Positions 1 to 11,166 of a stretch of DNA of 64,000 nt are shown here, piece after piece; position 1 is the first letter of the stretch; the number at the start of each line of letters is the position of its first letter. The notes under the pieces are model-generated. The model was not told where the DNA came from. It saw only the letters and a program-made list of their open reading frames with translations, and ran no database searches. This stretch comes from Massospora cicadina (taxonomy: Eukaryota > Entomophthoromycota > Entomophthoromycetes > Entomophthorales > Entomophthoraceae), in NCBI GenBank assembly GCA_022478985.1, contig JAKSZP010002673.1:1-64000 (forward strand), read 5' to 3'. The translations under genes and the position numbers were made by a program.

Positions 1-752
1 GGGTTAGGTCCTTCGCTGATCTCCTCAGTTGGGTCAGAGCTGCGATGGCTTTGCTGGTGCACAGGTGCGGCATCAGCGTGAAGCGTTGCATTTTGAAAGA
101 TTGTATTTCGCCGTATACAGTGAGACCATCTTTCAGGTGTTGTTCCAAAATGTCACGTTTTACCATAGTAGGCAAAAAGTCAAACGTGAGAAAGATTTGG
201 TTTGATTTTGTCCATCTGGTGCGTTTGGTTTCAATGACCCGTTGCCCTTCAGGGAGGTCAACCACTATGTGCACCGCTGCAGCCTCATCTGCTGCTATTT
301 TGCTTTCAAAACCTAGGTCCAGCCAACCGTGTGACATGGAGTGAGGTGCAACGTACACCGCAGTCAGGAAAATTTTGTGTACATCTTCACAAAATTTTTC
401 CCATAAGGCCGTTTTTTTATTTGTCCAGATACACACAGACTCTGAATTCCACCGACAAAAGTGGCTGGGAGTGTGGCGTGTTGATGTACTGGTTGCAGCG
501 TGCTTGCTACGCGAGTATCTCTGGGGAAATTGTGACCACCGGTTTTTTTTTTGAGATTTTTATCTATTCCACCAGATTTTCCGGGGCGTTTTTATATGTT
601 GGAGGTCACGGGCCTTCCACCCGCTCCTCTTACCTTGCTTGCCCAACTGCTCCCTGACATGGGCGCAGACTAATCTCCTCTGTGAGATTATCAAACTAGA
701 TTTAGTCTTAAATTGAATAGGTTGCAAAAGTGTTTGCAACGAGAAAGAAAAG
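1..752 (-). mobile_element. Family 2 LINE, 5' end fragment with ORF1 remnant (copy H)
   Basis: The sense strand is minus, so the element's 5' end lies near 752 and the rest is cut off by the window edge. Positions 1-410 align by eye with the ORF1 regions at 9000-9360, 18960-19400 and 61170-61600: the same order of residues runs from a 'TAVYVAPHSM' segment through a 'TRWTKSNQIFLTFDFLPT' segment to 'LCTSKAIAA'. In other family members this is an RRM-like RNA-binding stretch upstream of a CCHC knuckle, and is expected to package element RNA. The 5' terminal part repeats the pattern of the copy at 9600-9691: an AGAAAAG motif, a short perfect hairpin (721-740) and GATAATCTC. Stops break the frame. 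The family assignment is firm; the exact 5' end is within a few bases because only one flank is visible. Confidence 0.75.
721..740 (-). promoter_or_regulatory. 5' terminal hairpin of copy H
   Basis: GTTGCAAA (721-728) and TTTGCAAC (733-740) form a perfect 8-bp stem with a 4-base loop about a dozen bases inside the element's 5' end. Equivalent stems with different sequence occur in the other family 2 copies (9656-9676, 18629-18648, 61935-61954). Its function is not known from sequence; a role in the 5' UTR RNA is inferred. Confidence 0.55.
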
Positions 753-2807
753 TCCACGTACTTGATATTAACAGAATCAATTCTTTCCATTTGATCATTG
801 ATCTGAATAATGTAAGAGAGGTTCACTTCAATCAACCAACATATGTCTACTATACTTTGAGAGTCTAAAAATACCTGCTCATAAGCCATTTGTAAGGCCA
901 AATGGGTATTTATATATTGGTGGTGTTCCTAATTATGGACTCTTAGTAAATGCATGATATTATAGAGCGCAGGGGTACAAATCGCATGATATAGCAAGAT
1001 AGAACTCACACTTGTTCATAACTTTCTGAGAGAGAACTAAATTCATACAGGCTCATGAGAGTCTAATCCACGGCTGATGCCATTTCTCAGTTGCCTCTTT
1101 CTCCTGATTAATGATTTACAAAGTAATGCTTTAACTCCTTCATTGGAGATCCAGGTATGATGATGAGATTCAGGGGTCTCCATGAAATTTTCTTGAACTT
1201 CTTTAAATGTGATGAGGGGTGGACTCCCCATTCAATCATCTTCACAATTTCTGTTTTTCACCCAGCTGGTGACACTATCAATCAGATTTTCTTCCATGGT
1301 GCAATCAATTAGTTGCAGATATCTTTAAGTGTTTGCTGAGCCCCAGCAGTGAGCGCCAGCCTGTAGGGCTTCCTTTTTTGTAAGCTTTATGGTGCTATTC
1401 CCAAGAAGCCTGACAGTCAATACTTGAGGTCGACCAAGTCACATGACAAGTATAGTTTTTAAAAGGGTGATGAGTCACTGCTTATGTCCTGTTAAATAGA
1501 GTATTCATCCTATGGTAAGTATGGTGAAATGTCTTGTTAAAATCAAGTAGCAGAACCAAGATATAATTTAACAATGTAACTTTAATAGTATAAAATTGGG
1601 TTTTATATGTTGCATTCAACAATATAAACCACAAAAGAAAGAAAGATTTATTAGATCAATAGAGAGTGACATCCAGAAAGGATTAATGGCCAGGAAATAA
1701 ATTCTGGATGGTATAATGCCTTTGTATCACGTTTTGATAGATCAAAAATGGTGAGTTAAATACACAAGTTTGATGATACTGGAGTCACTTAGGTTGTTCA
1801 TTTGGCATCTTTTTATTCTTAACCTTTTTGGGCTCATATAATTTGCTGCCCTAAGTGCTACTTCTAGTAGTGGTCACCTGATCTACCAATATTTAATAAT
1901 TTTGGTTAGGTAATAACTTCATCTTAGCATATCCTACCTCAGCATATCCTTTGAACTTTCCTAGAGTCAATTTAGCCATGATGCCTATCAATTTCTCTGG
2001 ATAAATTATTTAGGTAATCCCTTTAAACCCCTTCTTGTTTATGCATCGATTCAGCTGAGGGATTCAAATAGTCAAACTCTTCCCAACATTTCTAAGACCA
2101 GGATATCCAACAACAGGTGTTCTAATATAAGGTTTTTGGATTTTGTAGGTGTTCAGACGTTCCTCTGCTTCTGGTACTGTGGAAGTGAGGCGGGTGCTAA
2201 TTTGGAATGAGGGGTTGTATACTCAGTTGGCTCATAGGGGGAGAAACTAGTGTTGGCATGATGTGCTTTTATATAGCACATTGATCTAGGGGGATCTGAT
2301 GTTCATGTGTTATGGATGGATGAGCTTAACAGTGAAGTTATTACTCCAGAGTTTGGTTCAACTTTTAGTTTGAAAATCCAGTAGGGTTATTAAGCAATTG
2401 AATGACAGGGTTTGATCTGGAAAATGTCAATAAGGGAACTCCAACGTCTGGAAGTAAATTGGAATCCACAGGTGAGATTATCTTCCTGAAGAGACCAAAC
2501 ATAGAAAACATATGTGTCATGAACAGAACTGCAGTGTCCACTGAAGCGACCGTTTTGTCAATAGAAAAAAGGGGGAAAACTTGGTAAATCAATTATAAAC
2601 CACACTAATTGCATATTAATTATAAAGTTAAAGAACTTCACAATAAAGTCTAAAGACACTGAGGTCCAGGCCTCAGTCTTTTAAATGGATGCAAGAGGCT
2701 TTCTTCCCAAATATGTCTAATTTAGAACAGAAAACATTAACAGCTAGAAATCCACAAGGGAACTTCTTAGAAGATCCTGGACTGTTGTGAGTTCTTGTTG
2801 ATTGTTT
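753..2807. other. Unassigned A/T-rich region, possible old coding remnant at its left
   Basis: No gene or repeat is recognised with confidence. On the minus strand 755-901 and 1043-1231 hold short open frames rich in polar and charged residues, with a nearby 'ALTAGAQQTLKDICN'-like segment around 1300-1350. These could be a decayed retroelement Gag but no diagnostic motif is visible. From about 1500 to 2800 I see A/T-rich sequence without a long frame, hairpin or tandem repeat. Confidence 0.3.
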
Positions 2808-3314
2808 TCACTTAAACAAAATATAAGACTTTTAGAGCTGAGCTAAACACCAACTTTTAGGACTGTGTGCTTTTTATTTTTATAATATTAGGATCTTAAG
2901 TTTAAGTGAGGCCATGTGTCACCTTTGGCGACTAATAGTATCTGATAAGTCAATCAGCAAATATTTAAAATGATTAGAAAACGGCAAGATGAACTATTTT
3001 AAGGTGAAATGACAATTATTTTATAAAATCAGTTTTAAAGTGTAATAAACTGCATCAAACCACTCTGTGGAATAACAAATATGAGTCATGCTTTATCCAT
3101 TTTAAACCTTGAAAGTATCAGAAGCATCCTTTCCACATTGAGGATGAGTCAGAAAGATAGGCACTTTCTAGATTTAAAGTTATTAGTCTAATACATATAA
3201 ATTACCCTATTCTCCCATAAACTGGCTTTTGTTAATACTTAGTAATAGTTTTTTAGATAAGATTTTCTAAACCCAATGTTGCATAAGATTTGTATAACAT
3301 CCCAATCTTATGTT
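2808..3314. repeat. R1 repeat, copy 1, left segment
   Basis: This segment matches 16763-17260 in order and orientation. The anchors are 'ctgagc(t)taacaccaac', 'gaaaacggc(a/g)agatga', 'ctgcat(c/t)aaacc' and 'cccaatgttgcat'. It is the left piece of a repeat of about 0.9 kb later split by two LINEs. Its last 15 bases (3300-3314) are the target-site duplication of the LINE at 3315-9691. R1 type is unknown: it could be an LTR, another non-coding element or a tandem duplication. Confidence 0.6.
3300..3314. repeat. Target-site duplication, left, of copy D
   Basis: TCCCAATCTTATGTT here is repeated exactly at 9692-9706. The pair brackets the LINE at 3315-9691, and the intact R1 copy at 17260-17280 shows one undivided related sequence at this point. 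Confidence 0.8.
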
Positions 3315-3423
3315 TAAATTTTAAACTTTTATTTGGGGAAGGCCGACCATGGGATGGGCACTTCCAATAAACACAAACTACAAAACACCAAGAAAATTGA
3401 GGGGCACCCCAGAGGAGTCTTAG

Positions 3424-4513
3424 CTACCTCCTGTTGCCAGAGGGACTGCCAGTGGAAGGAAGGGGGGGAGTGACAGGGGAGGCCCAGGCCAAAACTGAAC
3501 ACAAACGGAGGAAAGGATCTGACGAGAGGAACAAGATGGGGAACCAGGATGACACCAACAGGCGTTGGCGGGATGACAGGAGCAAAAACAAACAATCTTG
3601 GAAATGAACCATAAGGTGCAAATGGAAGCAATGCACAGCTTCACGTAGGGTTGGGGTAGTTCCAGAGATTGAATCAAGGACAATAGTGTGGATCTTCCAT
3701 AGTGCTATTGCAACAATTAAGGTATGGAGCGATGGGTGGATAGGGGAGGACATGTAAAAGGTTAAGAGGTTTTGAACAGGCTTAAAGCCATCTCACTCCA
3801 CTGGCAAAAGAGGTGCATAACATCCTACCAAGTTGCCTAAGAAGGCGGTTAATCTTCCAAGCGATGGACTAAAGAGCCATACTGACCACATACAACGAAT
3901 GAAGTATGAGAAGCATTGGACTTCTCAGCTGTGCGGTACACTTTTATCAGGCATCTCCACACATGGGCGCGAATCAGGGGTTGTAAAAGAAGATGGTGAG
4001 TGTACCGCCAAATGTCCTTCTGGTTCTCCAAAAAAAGTATTGGATGTTGAGCTTGTCAAGGTAGTCCACATGGACAATGAGGTGGGGATGTTAGGGTACC
4101 AAGTTTTTAAAATGACTCGCCCTTGGACTTCCTGTTTGAAATGGGGAGTAGGGCGACCCCTTTGTTAGGTGTGCCCACTGATGCTGATTTTTCACTCAGC
4201 GCTCTGTATGGAGAGGAGAATTTGTTTGAAGTGGGGCGACGTCCCATGTGGTCCTGCGGCAGAAGGATGTAAAAGATAGTTTAAAAGAGAATGTGGGTGG
4301 TTAGGATTTCTGAGACCCAGGGCGTGGAAAAACAAGAGTGGGCCGTGGGTGACCAGTGTTGTTCTGGGAGGGTGGGGTTGGTGAATACAATGATCCAGGT
4401 GCCAAGTGTTTTGGCGGCATAGGCCTTGTAGTTGAGCAAGCCCATACCACCACTATGGTGAGGGCCAAAATGCATACAGGCGCACAGGGGTAGGGCGGCC
4501 TACCCAAAGCCAC
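3424..4513 (-). pseudogene. ORF2 C-terminal region of copy D
   Basis: Two separated minus-strand frames match the end of the ORF2 product at 22640-23570. Near 4281-4475 a 'HSGGMGLLNYKAYAAKTLGTWI' stretch matches 'SSGGMGLIDFESHANHILGTWI' of copy C. At 3424-3753 'IALWKIHTIVLDSISGTTPT' matches 'IAMWTIHTIALDAFKGTVPT'. In the family this part lies downstream of the RT fingers and palm and includes a Cys/His module of zf-RVT type. Stops separate the pieces, so no functional protein is expected. Confidence 0.75.
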
Positions 4514-4699
4514 CCTTTTAGGAGGGAATATAATGAGGTGAAGAAAGAGGGGGAAATTCTATGGAATGGGGCACAAACCAGACCTTGGACAAGAGCATAG
4601 AGTTGTTAAGCACAACCTGGCCAGTTGGGGTAGTCTAGTGGTCTCTGAGGGAGGCGATGTGCTTTGTGACATTGTCAAGGATGTGATGCTCTATTATCA

Positions 4700-6950
4700 A
4701 TGAGGCGTACCCTCCCACCTCTAACCACACACCTAAAATGGTGCACCGGACCAGTTGTGGGTCTTGGCCAAAAGTGAGCACAAGCGAGGCGGTTTGGGGC
4801 GGGAAGGTCAAGCGAATCTGTGAGCTAGCTGCTGAAGCAGGTAGGTAATGGGGTGCTGGTGACCAGTGGGCCTGGTACCAGCTGAGAAGAATGATTTTGG
4901 TTTTGGAAGCGTTAATTGTGGAGTTACTGACCCTGGATTAATTCTGGATAGTAGCATCCAGCGCGCATGCATCTTGATTGTGAGACCCAACCACACAATT
5001 GTAAGCAAATGCCAGCATCTTAACTGGTGATTGGCCTTGCACACGGGCACCAGTAAGGCATAAATTACATTTCATAAAAGTGGGCTGAGCTGAAGTTGTA
5101 CAAGGGTGGTCTTATAAGGTCCCTTGGCGGAGGCCCCTTTGAGGGTGAACCAAATCAGTGGGAAAGCCAGGGCCACGCACAGCCATTGTGGTAGATTCTT
5201 TAAGCAACATCATCCAATTAATGATTTGAGGGGGAAGGTAAAACTTGTGGAGGCAGGCTTTGAGGTGATCCCAGTTGATTCTATCATAAGCCTTCTGATG
5301 GTCTAAGAAAAAAGTGCCCCAGTAGCCTTATTTTGGCAGACGTCGGCTACAATGTGTATTTTGTCCCATTTAGACCACTTGGGAATGAAACCAAATTGCT
5401 AAGAGGAGATTATATTAGAGGCAAAAACCCCTAGGCGATTTGCCATAATTTTACTAAATAATTTATTATCTGTGTTTGTAAGTGATATGGGCGCCAGTTG
5501 GCCAAGTCCAGAATATCCCCTTTTTTATACAGCGTAATTGTGTATGCCTTTTGGCCCCCAGTAAAGAGGCGCGTTTACAGAAGACACTGTGTCATGCAAA
5601 CATCAAGTAAGAATTAGACTGGCCTGCCAGCCAAGGTGCCAGAGCACCCAAACAGCAAACCAGAATGCCTAAGGCACTGCTGCTGATATGACGAATATGA
5701 ATCTGGAAAGGAGTTTTACCAAAATCTGCTGGTGAGCCAGAATTTTGTACAGGCATAAGATAAAATACCAGACAAACATGGACGTTAACCCCAAGGGTAT
5801 GAGAGTGCCGGCGGAGAAGGCAGATTAATTCTCAACATATAAAAGCTAAATTTTTGGGGAAGGTTTTTAATGAAAAATTTAAGGAAGAAAAATTGACCAA
5901 CAATTTTCTCAGTGCAATGTGACTGATTAAATAGTAGCCAATTTGGAGGGGAAACAAACTGGGATTGGGTCCCACAAGTCTGACCTAACCAGCAAATTGT
6001 TTGGGAATGGGGAACAGATAATTTAACTGGGAACCAACATCAAAGAATTTGGCGGCAGGCTGAGTCACTGTTGTTTTGACCTTGAACGTCAAACTGAGAC
6101 TTGACTGTGTTTCCAACAGCTGGCGTGATGGCGTTTAGTCTGACGAGCATCAGGAATCCCCCAAGTCCACCCCACATAGGGGTGGGCCCATTTGGTTGGG
6201 AATGGGTTTGGGACGTCCAACCTGCCTGTGCTCAGTCGCTGGGCTGTTTATTCAGTCAGTGGCATTGCATCAGGTGCAACACCCCAATTTTCCAGCAGGA
6301 AGCTTTGAAATCTCATTAATGATATCCGATGCTGTTACTTGCCTGTCAGGGGTGATACCCAACAATTTTGGGAGGGGGGAGATTTTTTAATTGTCATGTT
6401 AACTAAATCTTAACTGTCAGGCATTCCAGCCAATAGATCAGTTTTCATACCTTTTCAACCATTTGAAATCTGAGCATCAGGCTGATTGCCGCTCAAATTA
6501 GTTCCAATCAATTTCATTTCAGCAATCTTAGTGCAGATTTCACTGATTCCTCATAGCAGTTCTGCTGAGGAGAGTATGGGTACTGGAAGCAGAATCCAAA
6601 GTGGGAGGGCTGTTACTAAGCGCTCGTCTACCATGTGAGCAATATCGCCCTGAGTAATGAGGGATACGGCCATCCTCTTCAGTGCCTTCTTGCTCAGGAA
6701 TGAAAATGGCCCAAACAACGCCCAGAGGACGTTCCCTGGGACTTAAACGCTGGTTTATTGAGGATAGCAACAAAGAAGATAAATAATTAAAATATCTCAT
6801 ATAAATCTCATATGGAATTCCATCTGGACCTGGTCATTTCCTGTGTGATGAACTACAAACAGCATACCAGAGTTTGTCTCAGGTAATTAAATTCATCAAC
6901 TCCGGGTAGCAGGAAATGGTGCAGATATTTGAACTATTGAGAAACATTTC
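4700..6950 (-). pseudogene. ORF2 reverse transcriptase region of copy D
   Basis: By alignment with copies C and E, the minus strand carries decayed RT motifs. The segment around 5205-5320 corresponds to the 'AYDRVSW...LPP' region. The catalytic box lies near 4990-5010, where the expected F-A-D-D reads roughly F-A-Y-N, so the catalytic aspartates are lost. The stretch 6540-6850 corresponds to the fingers, including a 'GPDGIPYEIYMRYF'-like sequence. The many small plus-strand frames here are shadows. Confidence 0.65.
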
Positions 6951-7299
6951 AACTTTGGCTAGTTTGGATGATTTGTAGTGATACATTTCAGAGTAATAGT
7001 TTTAAACTTTGATTGCCACTTTAGCTGAAGTTTCAGCAACGGAATGGTCCAGCCACCTCACCTGTGTGCAGGCCAAGCCCTTTCAAGGTGCAAGAAATTC
7101 TGGAAAAATAGGTGGAGCACGTGTTGCTACTGTGATATTTTTAGCCTTGAACTGAACACAAACATGATGTTTGTGTTTCCTTACCAGTTCGTTGAGATAA
7201 GCAGACATTTCTGCCTACTTGTGACCCCAAGCCAGGATGTAGCCTGCAGCAGGGAAATTAGATTCAGGTAGTTCACTTCTACAAGCGAGTGCAAAATGA

Positions 7300-8250
7300 C
7301 TGCCAAGGCAGCCTGAGAGTGATGTGATGAGTTGTGGCATGCCTGGCAGATGGCGTTAGCTTTGAAGTTTGACCAGGTCGAAAGTGGGTCCGCACAGAAT
7401 GGTGTGGTGAACTCTGGTGTCAAGGGTTCAGTGTCCACCCATGAGGAAAACCTAGGCGACGTGATCTTGGCTGACCAAAGTCTGCACCACTTAGGCGCCT
7501 GTGACGCTGGGTTTGACAAAGAGAAGGAAATCAACACCAACCTGTGGTTGGAGAAATCAATTTTTGTTGTCATAAAGTGTGCAACCTGAGACCAAAAGTT
7601 CAGTGAGGCAAGGATAAGGTTGATGCGGGGAATTTACCTCAGATGGCCATTGTGCACATGGGGACAAGAAATGTTGGGGAGCAGCGGTGCACGTTTGGGA
7701 AGGGTATCAAAAAGCCTAAAAGTGGATTTTAGAACACTTAGTTCAACTTGGTCCTGTGGGGGGAGTAGGCCTAGAAGGCCAGTGGTTGGTGGCTGTGTTG
7801 GCCCAGCAGTTCATGTCGCCCACCACAAATGGATCAGGCATAAATGGGAGTGAAGTTATGGCTGAGAGAAGTTACAGCAAGCCTGTTCACAGTTTAGGGT
7901 TTAAATATTAACAATAGCATGCACTTCATTGTCTCAAGAAAAGGACAAAACAAGCACATGGCCATCGATGTACAAATTTATAAAAAAATAAACTTTAGAA
8001 CTATGAGTTGTACATAGAAGCACCTCATAATGTGGCGATCAAAATAAGAGGGAGGGGAGGAGCATGGTTGGCCATGTTTCCTTGGCACCATGTGGGCAGT
8101 GGGTTTCCTGAATGGCCAGGATGTCCACAGGTAAATTATTTTTTAAAAGCTCAATTTCCTACCCTGGGATGGTGAGGCCTTATTTCCAGCAATGTTCAAC
8201 ATCTCTATTGTAGAGGCTCCCCCCAGCGCAACTAGGGTGCAATGGGAAGG
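7300..8250 (-). pseudogene. ORF2 endonuclease region of copy D
   Basis: Decayed APE-type endonuclease that would nick target DNA for target-primed reverse transcription. The minus strand near 8070-8130 reads like 'LAIQETHCPHGAKETWP', matching the 'DILAIQETHCLQG' motif that carries the catalytic Glu in copies C and E. The middle of the domain is A/T-drifted and full of stops. Confidence 0.6.
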
Positions 8251-8599
8251 GCCCACTTGCCCTTCCAGCTACACTTGATCAGAAGAACTTTTATGTGATC
8301 AAAGCTTTGATCCTGCGTATGAGACTTTGAGGGATTCCTTCACATTAGGTTTATTTTTGTTTTTGAGTTTTTTGAGATTTAGCTCAAATTTTCAAAACGG
8401 TGTGCTCCTGCGGTGCATCATCAGAGGTTGAAAAAAATTCAGGAAGGTAGTGGGTTCTAGAATCAGTTTTGACAGTGCTTGGTAATCTTGCTTAGGTAAA
8501 TCAGACTCACCCATCTGGTCCACAGGTTGGTTGCCTAATCTGATTGGTGAGCTGAATCTCAGGCTGCCTCAGCAGCAATTAAATCATTATCATCTGGGT

Positions 8600-9500
8600 C
8601 TGGGCAGGTGGGATCACAGATGCGGCCATAGCCTCTGCCTTGGCTGCTGATCTATGGGTCTGTTTGGCCTTCTTGCACTCCTGCAGGACACAAATTTAAC
8701 CTGAATGTAACACCCCTGTGCCCCCCATGGAAAAACGGAATCAGTGTCAATGGCAGGTTCATAATGAAAGTCTGCGCTGCCAATTGTGTTGAAAATGATT
8801 TCATTTTTAGTGATGCCCTCTCTGGAAGGGCATGTGTGCGACTTGTGGCCAAAAGCATGATAAAAGGTGCAGATAGGGATGCGCTATCCACTGTGATGTG
8901 AAATGGGCATGATTCCTTCTCATCAATAAACATAACTGCGGTGTTGGGGATTTGGGTAAAGTCTTCCACAGTGACCGTGGTTTGGGTAATCAATGCAATT
9001 GATTTGTCCGTGCACAGGTCTGGCATAAACGTAAAGCATTGCATTTGAAAAGAGTGCACTTCCCCATAGCTTTTAAGCCTAACCATGAGGTGGTGCTTCA
9101 GCTCTGTGCGCTTTATAATTGTGGGGAAAAAGTCAAAGATAAAAAAATTTGGTTTGATTTGGTCCACTATGTGCACTTCGTCTCAACCACCTTTGACCAT
9201 CTTGGAGGTCTATCACCACACGCACCTGTGCAGCTTTGTCCACTGCTTTTTTAGTCTCAAACCCAAGATACAACCAGCTACGGGTCATAGAGTGTGGTGC
9301 AACATATACTTCCTTGGGAATTGTCTGTGCAAATCTCCACAGAATTTTTCTAAAGCGCCGTTTGGTTAATATCCTGTTAGACTTGAACCCCATGCTACAC
9401 TGATGACAGGGGCTGGGAATGCGGAGCTTTGATGAACTTTTTGCATCTCGCTTGCCAGGCTAAAATCTTCAGGAGAATACTAACGCCAGTTTTTATTTTT
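8600..9500 (-). pseudogene. ORF1 (RNA-binding protein) remnant of copy D
   Basis: The longest open piece, 8652-9176, covers the RRM-like region and the segment leading to the zinc knuckle. Around 8810-8850 the knuckle reads C-T-F-Y-x4-H-x4-C, so the second Cys of the CX2CX4HX4C motif is replaced by Tyr. Upstream, 9133-9393 continues the protein toward its N-terminus in another frame ('VAPHSMTRSWLYLGFETKKAVDKAAQV'), matching copies C and E. ORF1 products of such LINEs bind element RNA. This copy is broken. Confidence 0.7.
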
Positions 9501-9655
9501 ATATAAGCCACCAGTGAACCAGGGCGTTTTTTACTTTGGACGGTGCAAAGCCCAATTTTGTGCCCTTTACTTAGCAACCCAACTGCTACCCAACATTGGG
9601 TGCACACTAATCTCCTCAAAAAGATTATCAAACCTACCTAGTCTTGAATCAAATT

Positions 9656-9676
9656 GTTGCAATTAGTAATTGCAAC
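9656..9676 (-). promoter_or_regulatory. 5' terminal hairpin of copy D
   Basis: GTTGCAATT (9656-9664) and AATTGCAAC (9668-9676) make a perfect 9-bp stem with a 3-base loop, 15 bases from the element's 5' boundary. Its position relative to the AGAAAAG motif and GATAATC matches the other family 2 copies. Confidence 0.6.
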
Positions 9677-9691
9677 GCGAGAGAAAAGTTG

Positions 9692-9857
9692 TCCCAATCT
9701 TATGTTAATTATTTTATAAATTGTATTACAGCCAAAATCATCCCCACATGTTTTCCAAACTATTTCTGTATCATGAAATAAATGATGTATTGCTGCACCA
9801 ATGTATCTCTATGCCTCTGAATCAAGAAGTTACTGTGGTTCCCTACATTTCAATTAC
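9692..9857. repeat. R1 repeat, copy 1, middle segment
   Basis: This is the short stretch of R1 between LINE D and LINE A. It contains 'caccaatg(t)...ctgaatcaa...ctgtggttcc...atttcaattac', which matches 17365-17420 of the intact R1 copy. The first 15 bases are the right target duplication of D and the last 19 (9839-9857) the left one of A. Confidence 0.65.
9839..9857. repeat. Target-site duplication, left, of copy A
   Basis: TTCCCTACATTTCAATTAC here corresponds to TTCCCTACTTTTAATTAC at 15929-15946, with one substitution and one base gained or lost. The intact R1 copy at 17400-17422 has the single unduplicated form. Confidence 0.7.
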
Positions 9858-11166
9858 TTTTTTTTAGTACTAGATGGTCCCAACCCAAGGGGGGGATTCA
9901 TCGATGTTTATTGAATTACGCCTGGGCTCCTAAGAGCATGAGGTGAGGGAAGGGGAGGGAGGAGGCATCGAGAAAGGGAGGGGGTTTGCGCGCCAGAGCC
10001 GTGCTGCAGTGACAACTGAGCGGGGGAGGGGTTGGCGACATAGTGCAGACCTTCAGGGCCATCTCAAAGTGTACCTGAAAGTGGGTGACATGTGTGGAAG
10101 GGTCCACACCTGCTGGTCAAAGGCAGCACGAAGGAAGGAGTTATGGATGGTCCAGATGGCTGTGGCATAGGTGAGGACACGGAGGGGTCGGTGGCAACCA
10201 GGCAATGTCTGCTCAAACATGAGGTCTTGCACAGGGTGTCCAGACCAGGGCTGAGCATGGAGGAGCGCGCGGGCCTTTGGCCAAAATGCGGTGACACCTG
10301 GACAGGTGAAAAAACGATGGAGGTGGGAGTCAATAGGCTCCACACAGCGGGTGCAGCTTCGGTGCTGGAAGGTAGGGCCAGTCCGGTCCCCTGTCCTGTA
10401 TGAACAGTGGAGCACCCTCCATAAGGTGTTGGACACCTTTGCTGACAGGATGGGGTGATAGACGTCATTCCACAATTCCTTAAGGTCAAATCTCACGGAG
10501 GGAGGGAGGAGCTCAAGAAGTCTTGGGCGGATGGGAGGACGATCTTGGGGGTTGAGGCGTGTTGTGACAACTTGTCCATTGTGCACAATTGCATGGCGAC
10601 AGGGGCTGAGGCCAGGGCCTTCCCTTCTGTATGGGAAGGCATGGTGGATCCGCGCGCCTACTCGTTTCAGGGCAAGGAGAGCCTGGTTCCAGTAGGGGGA
10701 TGAGGATGGTTTTAGGCGATGGCCTGGGTGGTTTGTGAGCCACTCCCCTAATGAGGTCAGAGATGCTCTAGGAAGACCCAGAGCTGCTGACACTGACTGG
10801 CGGAGGGCGGGCGCCCATTGGGGCATGGGGGTCGCGTCCCAGCAGACAATTGGCCATAGGAACTTCAGGAAAATTGTGGTGGCGTGGGATCGCGTGTACA
10901 GAAGCCCTAGGCCCCCTTCATTGCAGGGTCAGGCAATGGTTGAGAGGGCCATTGGTGGATGGTTTGAGCCCCAGATCCAACAGCGGAGGAGTACATTGAG
11001 CCGCGTATAAAAGGCATCTGTGAATGGGCAGACGTGCGCTAGGAACCAGACTTTGGAGAGGAGGAACACATTGGCCATCAGAGATCGACCCTGGGGGTGA
11101 TGTGCCGCCGGTTCCAGCTGGCAATCCTGGAGTTAACTGCTGCAAGGAGCAAGTCCTCACTGTCTT

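Larger units (their letters stand above)
3315..9691 (-). mobile_element. Family 2 LINE, old full-length copy (copy D)
   Basis: This is a minus-strand non-LTR retrotransposon of about 6.4 kb inserted in R1 with an exact 15-bp target duplication. The order from its 5' end (right) is: hairpin and AGAAAAG motif, ORF1 (about 9400-8600), endonuclease (about 8200-7300), RT (about 6900-4700), C-terminal domain (4500-3400) and an A/T-rich tail. It is heavily decayed: in-frame stops and frameshifts occur throughout and several conserved residues are lost. It is the most diverged of the family 2 copies that can be followed end to end, so it is an old insertion. It must still be younger than the R1 copy that contains it. 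Confidence 0.85.

Noticed and set aside
8652..9393. Separate overlapping proteins on both strands in this stretch.
   Set aside because: Only the minus strand matches ORF1 of other family 2 LINEs; the plus-strand frames at 9039-9369 are shadows.
10455..10703. A plus-strand open frame conserved between copies A and B (also 54479-54727), suggesting a gene antisense to the LINE.
   Set aside because: It lies opposite the ORF2 C-terminal coding sequence and is conserved only because the two LINE copies are nearly identical.
10929..10931. Reassigned TGA (a non-standard genetic code) to explain shared in-frame TGA codons.
   Set aside because: Stops of all three kinds and frameshifts occur in the same elements, the aligned residue varies, and CGA to TGA decay explains most cases.
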